Source: Glaciimonas sp. (GTDB lineage: Bacteria; Pseudomonadota; Gammaproteobacteria; Burkholderiales; Burkholderiaceae). Taken from it: a stretch of DNA of 5,658 nt. This document shows, piece after piece, positions 5,059 to 5,658 of the stretch; position 1 is the first letter of the stretch; each line of letters opens with the position of its first letter. The translations under genes were made by a program, and so were the position numbers. The notes beneath the pieces are model-generated. The model did no database searches and had not been told where the DNA came from. It worked only from the letters and a program-made list of their open reading frames with translations. Where the stretch lies: contig JACMQE010000041.1 in assembly GCA_014377145.1 (NCBI GenBank), forward strand, positions 1-5,658. Direction: 5' to 3'.

Positions 5059-5658
5059 ATGAATATAAAGAGAGTAATCGCCACGTTTCTAGCATTTTAC
5101 AAACTCATACTTGTAGCCGGCTTCATGTTGCCAGCCTCTGCCGCTGATGATGTTTCTGCATCGACTGCTGCTACCAGTATGACAAGCACTATTACGCCCG
5201 ATGGCTGCCCCTGCTATACCTAACAAGGGCGACACAGCGTGGCTATTGGTATGTACCACTTTTGTGATTTTGATGACATTACCAGGTCTGGGCCTATTCT
5301 ACAGCGGTTTAGTCCGCATTAAGAACAGGCTGTCGGTGCTAATGCAATGTTTCACTATTTTCTCGCTGGTGATTTTGCTTTGGCTTATCTACGATTACAG
5401 CATCGCGTTCACAGAAGGGAACGATTTCTTTGGTGGCTTTAGCCGCTTGTTCCTGCACGGTATGACAACTGACTCATTGGTGGCAACGTTCAGCAAAGGT
5501 GTGGTATTGCCAGAGTTCGCCTTCGTAGTCTTCCAGGGGACATTCGCAGCCATTACCTGCGCACTGGTCATCGGCGCATTTTCCGAACGTACCAAGTTCT
5601 CTGCAATTCTGGTTTTTACATTGCTGTGGTTCACTTTCTCTTACTTGCCTATCGCCCA
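5059..5658 (+). pseudogene. amtB: AmtB ammonium transporter, 5' part, frameshifted after the signal peptide
   Basis: AmtB is a trimeric inner-membrane ammonium channel gated by GlnK. The gene begins MNIKRVIATFLAF with a signal peptide ending near PASA-A and runs off the right edge. An extra G at 5203-5204 shifts the frame and leads to TAA at 5221-5223. The other frame continues unbroken to 5658: PAIPNKGDTAWLLVC, FVILMTLPGLGLFYSGLVR, AFTEGNDFFGGFSR, LPEFAFVVFQGTFAAITCAL, GAFSERTKFSAILVF and LWFTFSYLPIA, covering about the first four membrane helices. Odd substitutions are FYSG for FYGG, VRIKN for VR-(S/G)-KN, and YDYS for YGYS, which puts Asp in a helix. The conserved helix-5 Asp and the His pair lie outside the window. 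A restart at ATG 5201-5203 would give mature protein without a signal peptide, but no Shine-Dalgarno element is visible. Confidence 0.93.

Noticed and set aside
132..5658. All lesions being long-read indel errors
   Set aside because: Several frame breaks are one-base changes in short runs and could be errors. Nonsense substitutions (336-338, 666-668, 4144-4146, 4507-4509), start loss at 4707-4709, stop loss at 4693-4695 and multi-base deletions in comM and the GNAT gene are harder to explain this way. Read data would settle it.

Overview
The window is a chromosomal segment of a betaproteobacterium, most likely Burkholderiales and possibly Oxalobacteraceae-like. The placement rests on gene content and order: a DUF3567-type small protein, comM, ubiK, then a divergent TorF-type porin, glnK and amtB cluster. 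The species cannot be named from this window.

Layout. On the minus strand, reading leftwards from about 3217, are a GNAT acetyltransferase (2485-3217), ubiK (2113-2355), comM (586-2090) and a DUF3567 protein (132-362). A roughly 650-base AT-rich intergenic region (3218-3873) follows. On the plus strand come a TorF/gcw_chp-type outer-membrane protein (3874-4695), glnK (4707-5045) and amtB (5059 to beyond the right edge). The plus-strand genes are tightly packed, with 11- and 13-base gaps, and read as an ammonium-responsive operon. A good sigma-54 -24/-12 element (3666-3681) and an NtrC-like inverted repeat (3556-3570) lie upstream. In intact relatives NtrC with sigma-54 would switch the operon on under nitrogen limitation, AmtB would import ammonium, and GlnK would gate AmtB.

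The striking feature is decay. Six of seven genes are recognisable over all or most of their family length but carry disabling lesions. DUF3567 has an in-frame stop at codon 9. comM has four frameshifts, a nonsense codon and a deletion of about 34 bases. The acetyltransferase has two frame-disrupting lesions. The porin has two nonsense codons, three frameshifts and a lost stop. glnK appears to have lost its ATG (now ACG) and has unusual T-loop substitutions. amtB has a one-base frameshift between signal peptide and first membrane helix. Only ubiK, a ubiquinone-biosynthesis accessory factor, is intact. Conserved gene order with pervasive but fresh lesions suggests early genome reduction, as in a recently host-restricted symbiont. 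A low-quality assembly could explain the one-base indels, but not readily the nonsense substitutions, start loss, stop loss and larger deletions. No mobile element, CRISPR array or RNA gene was recognised.
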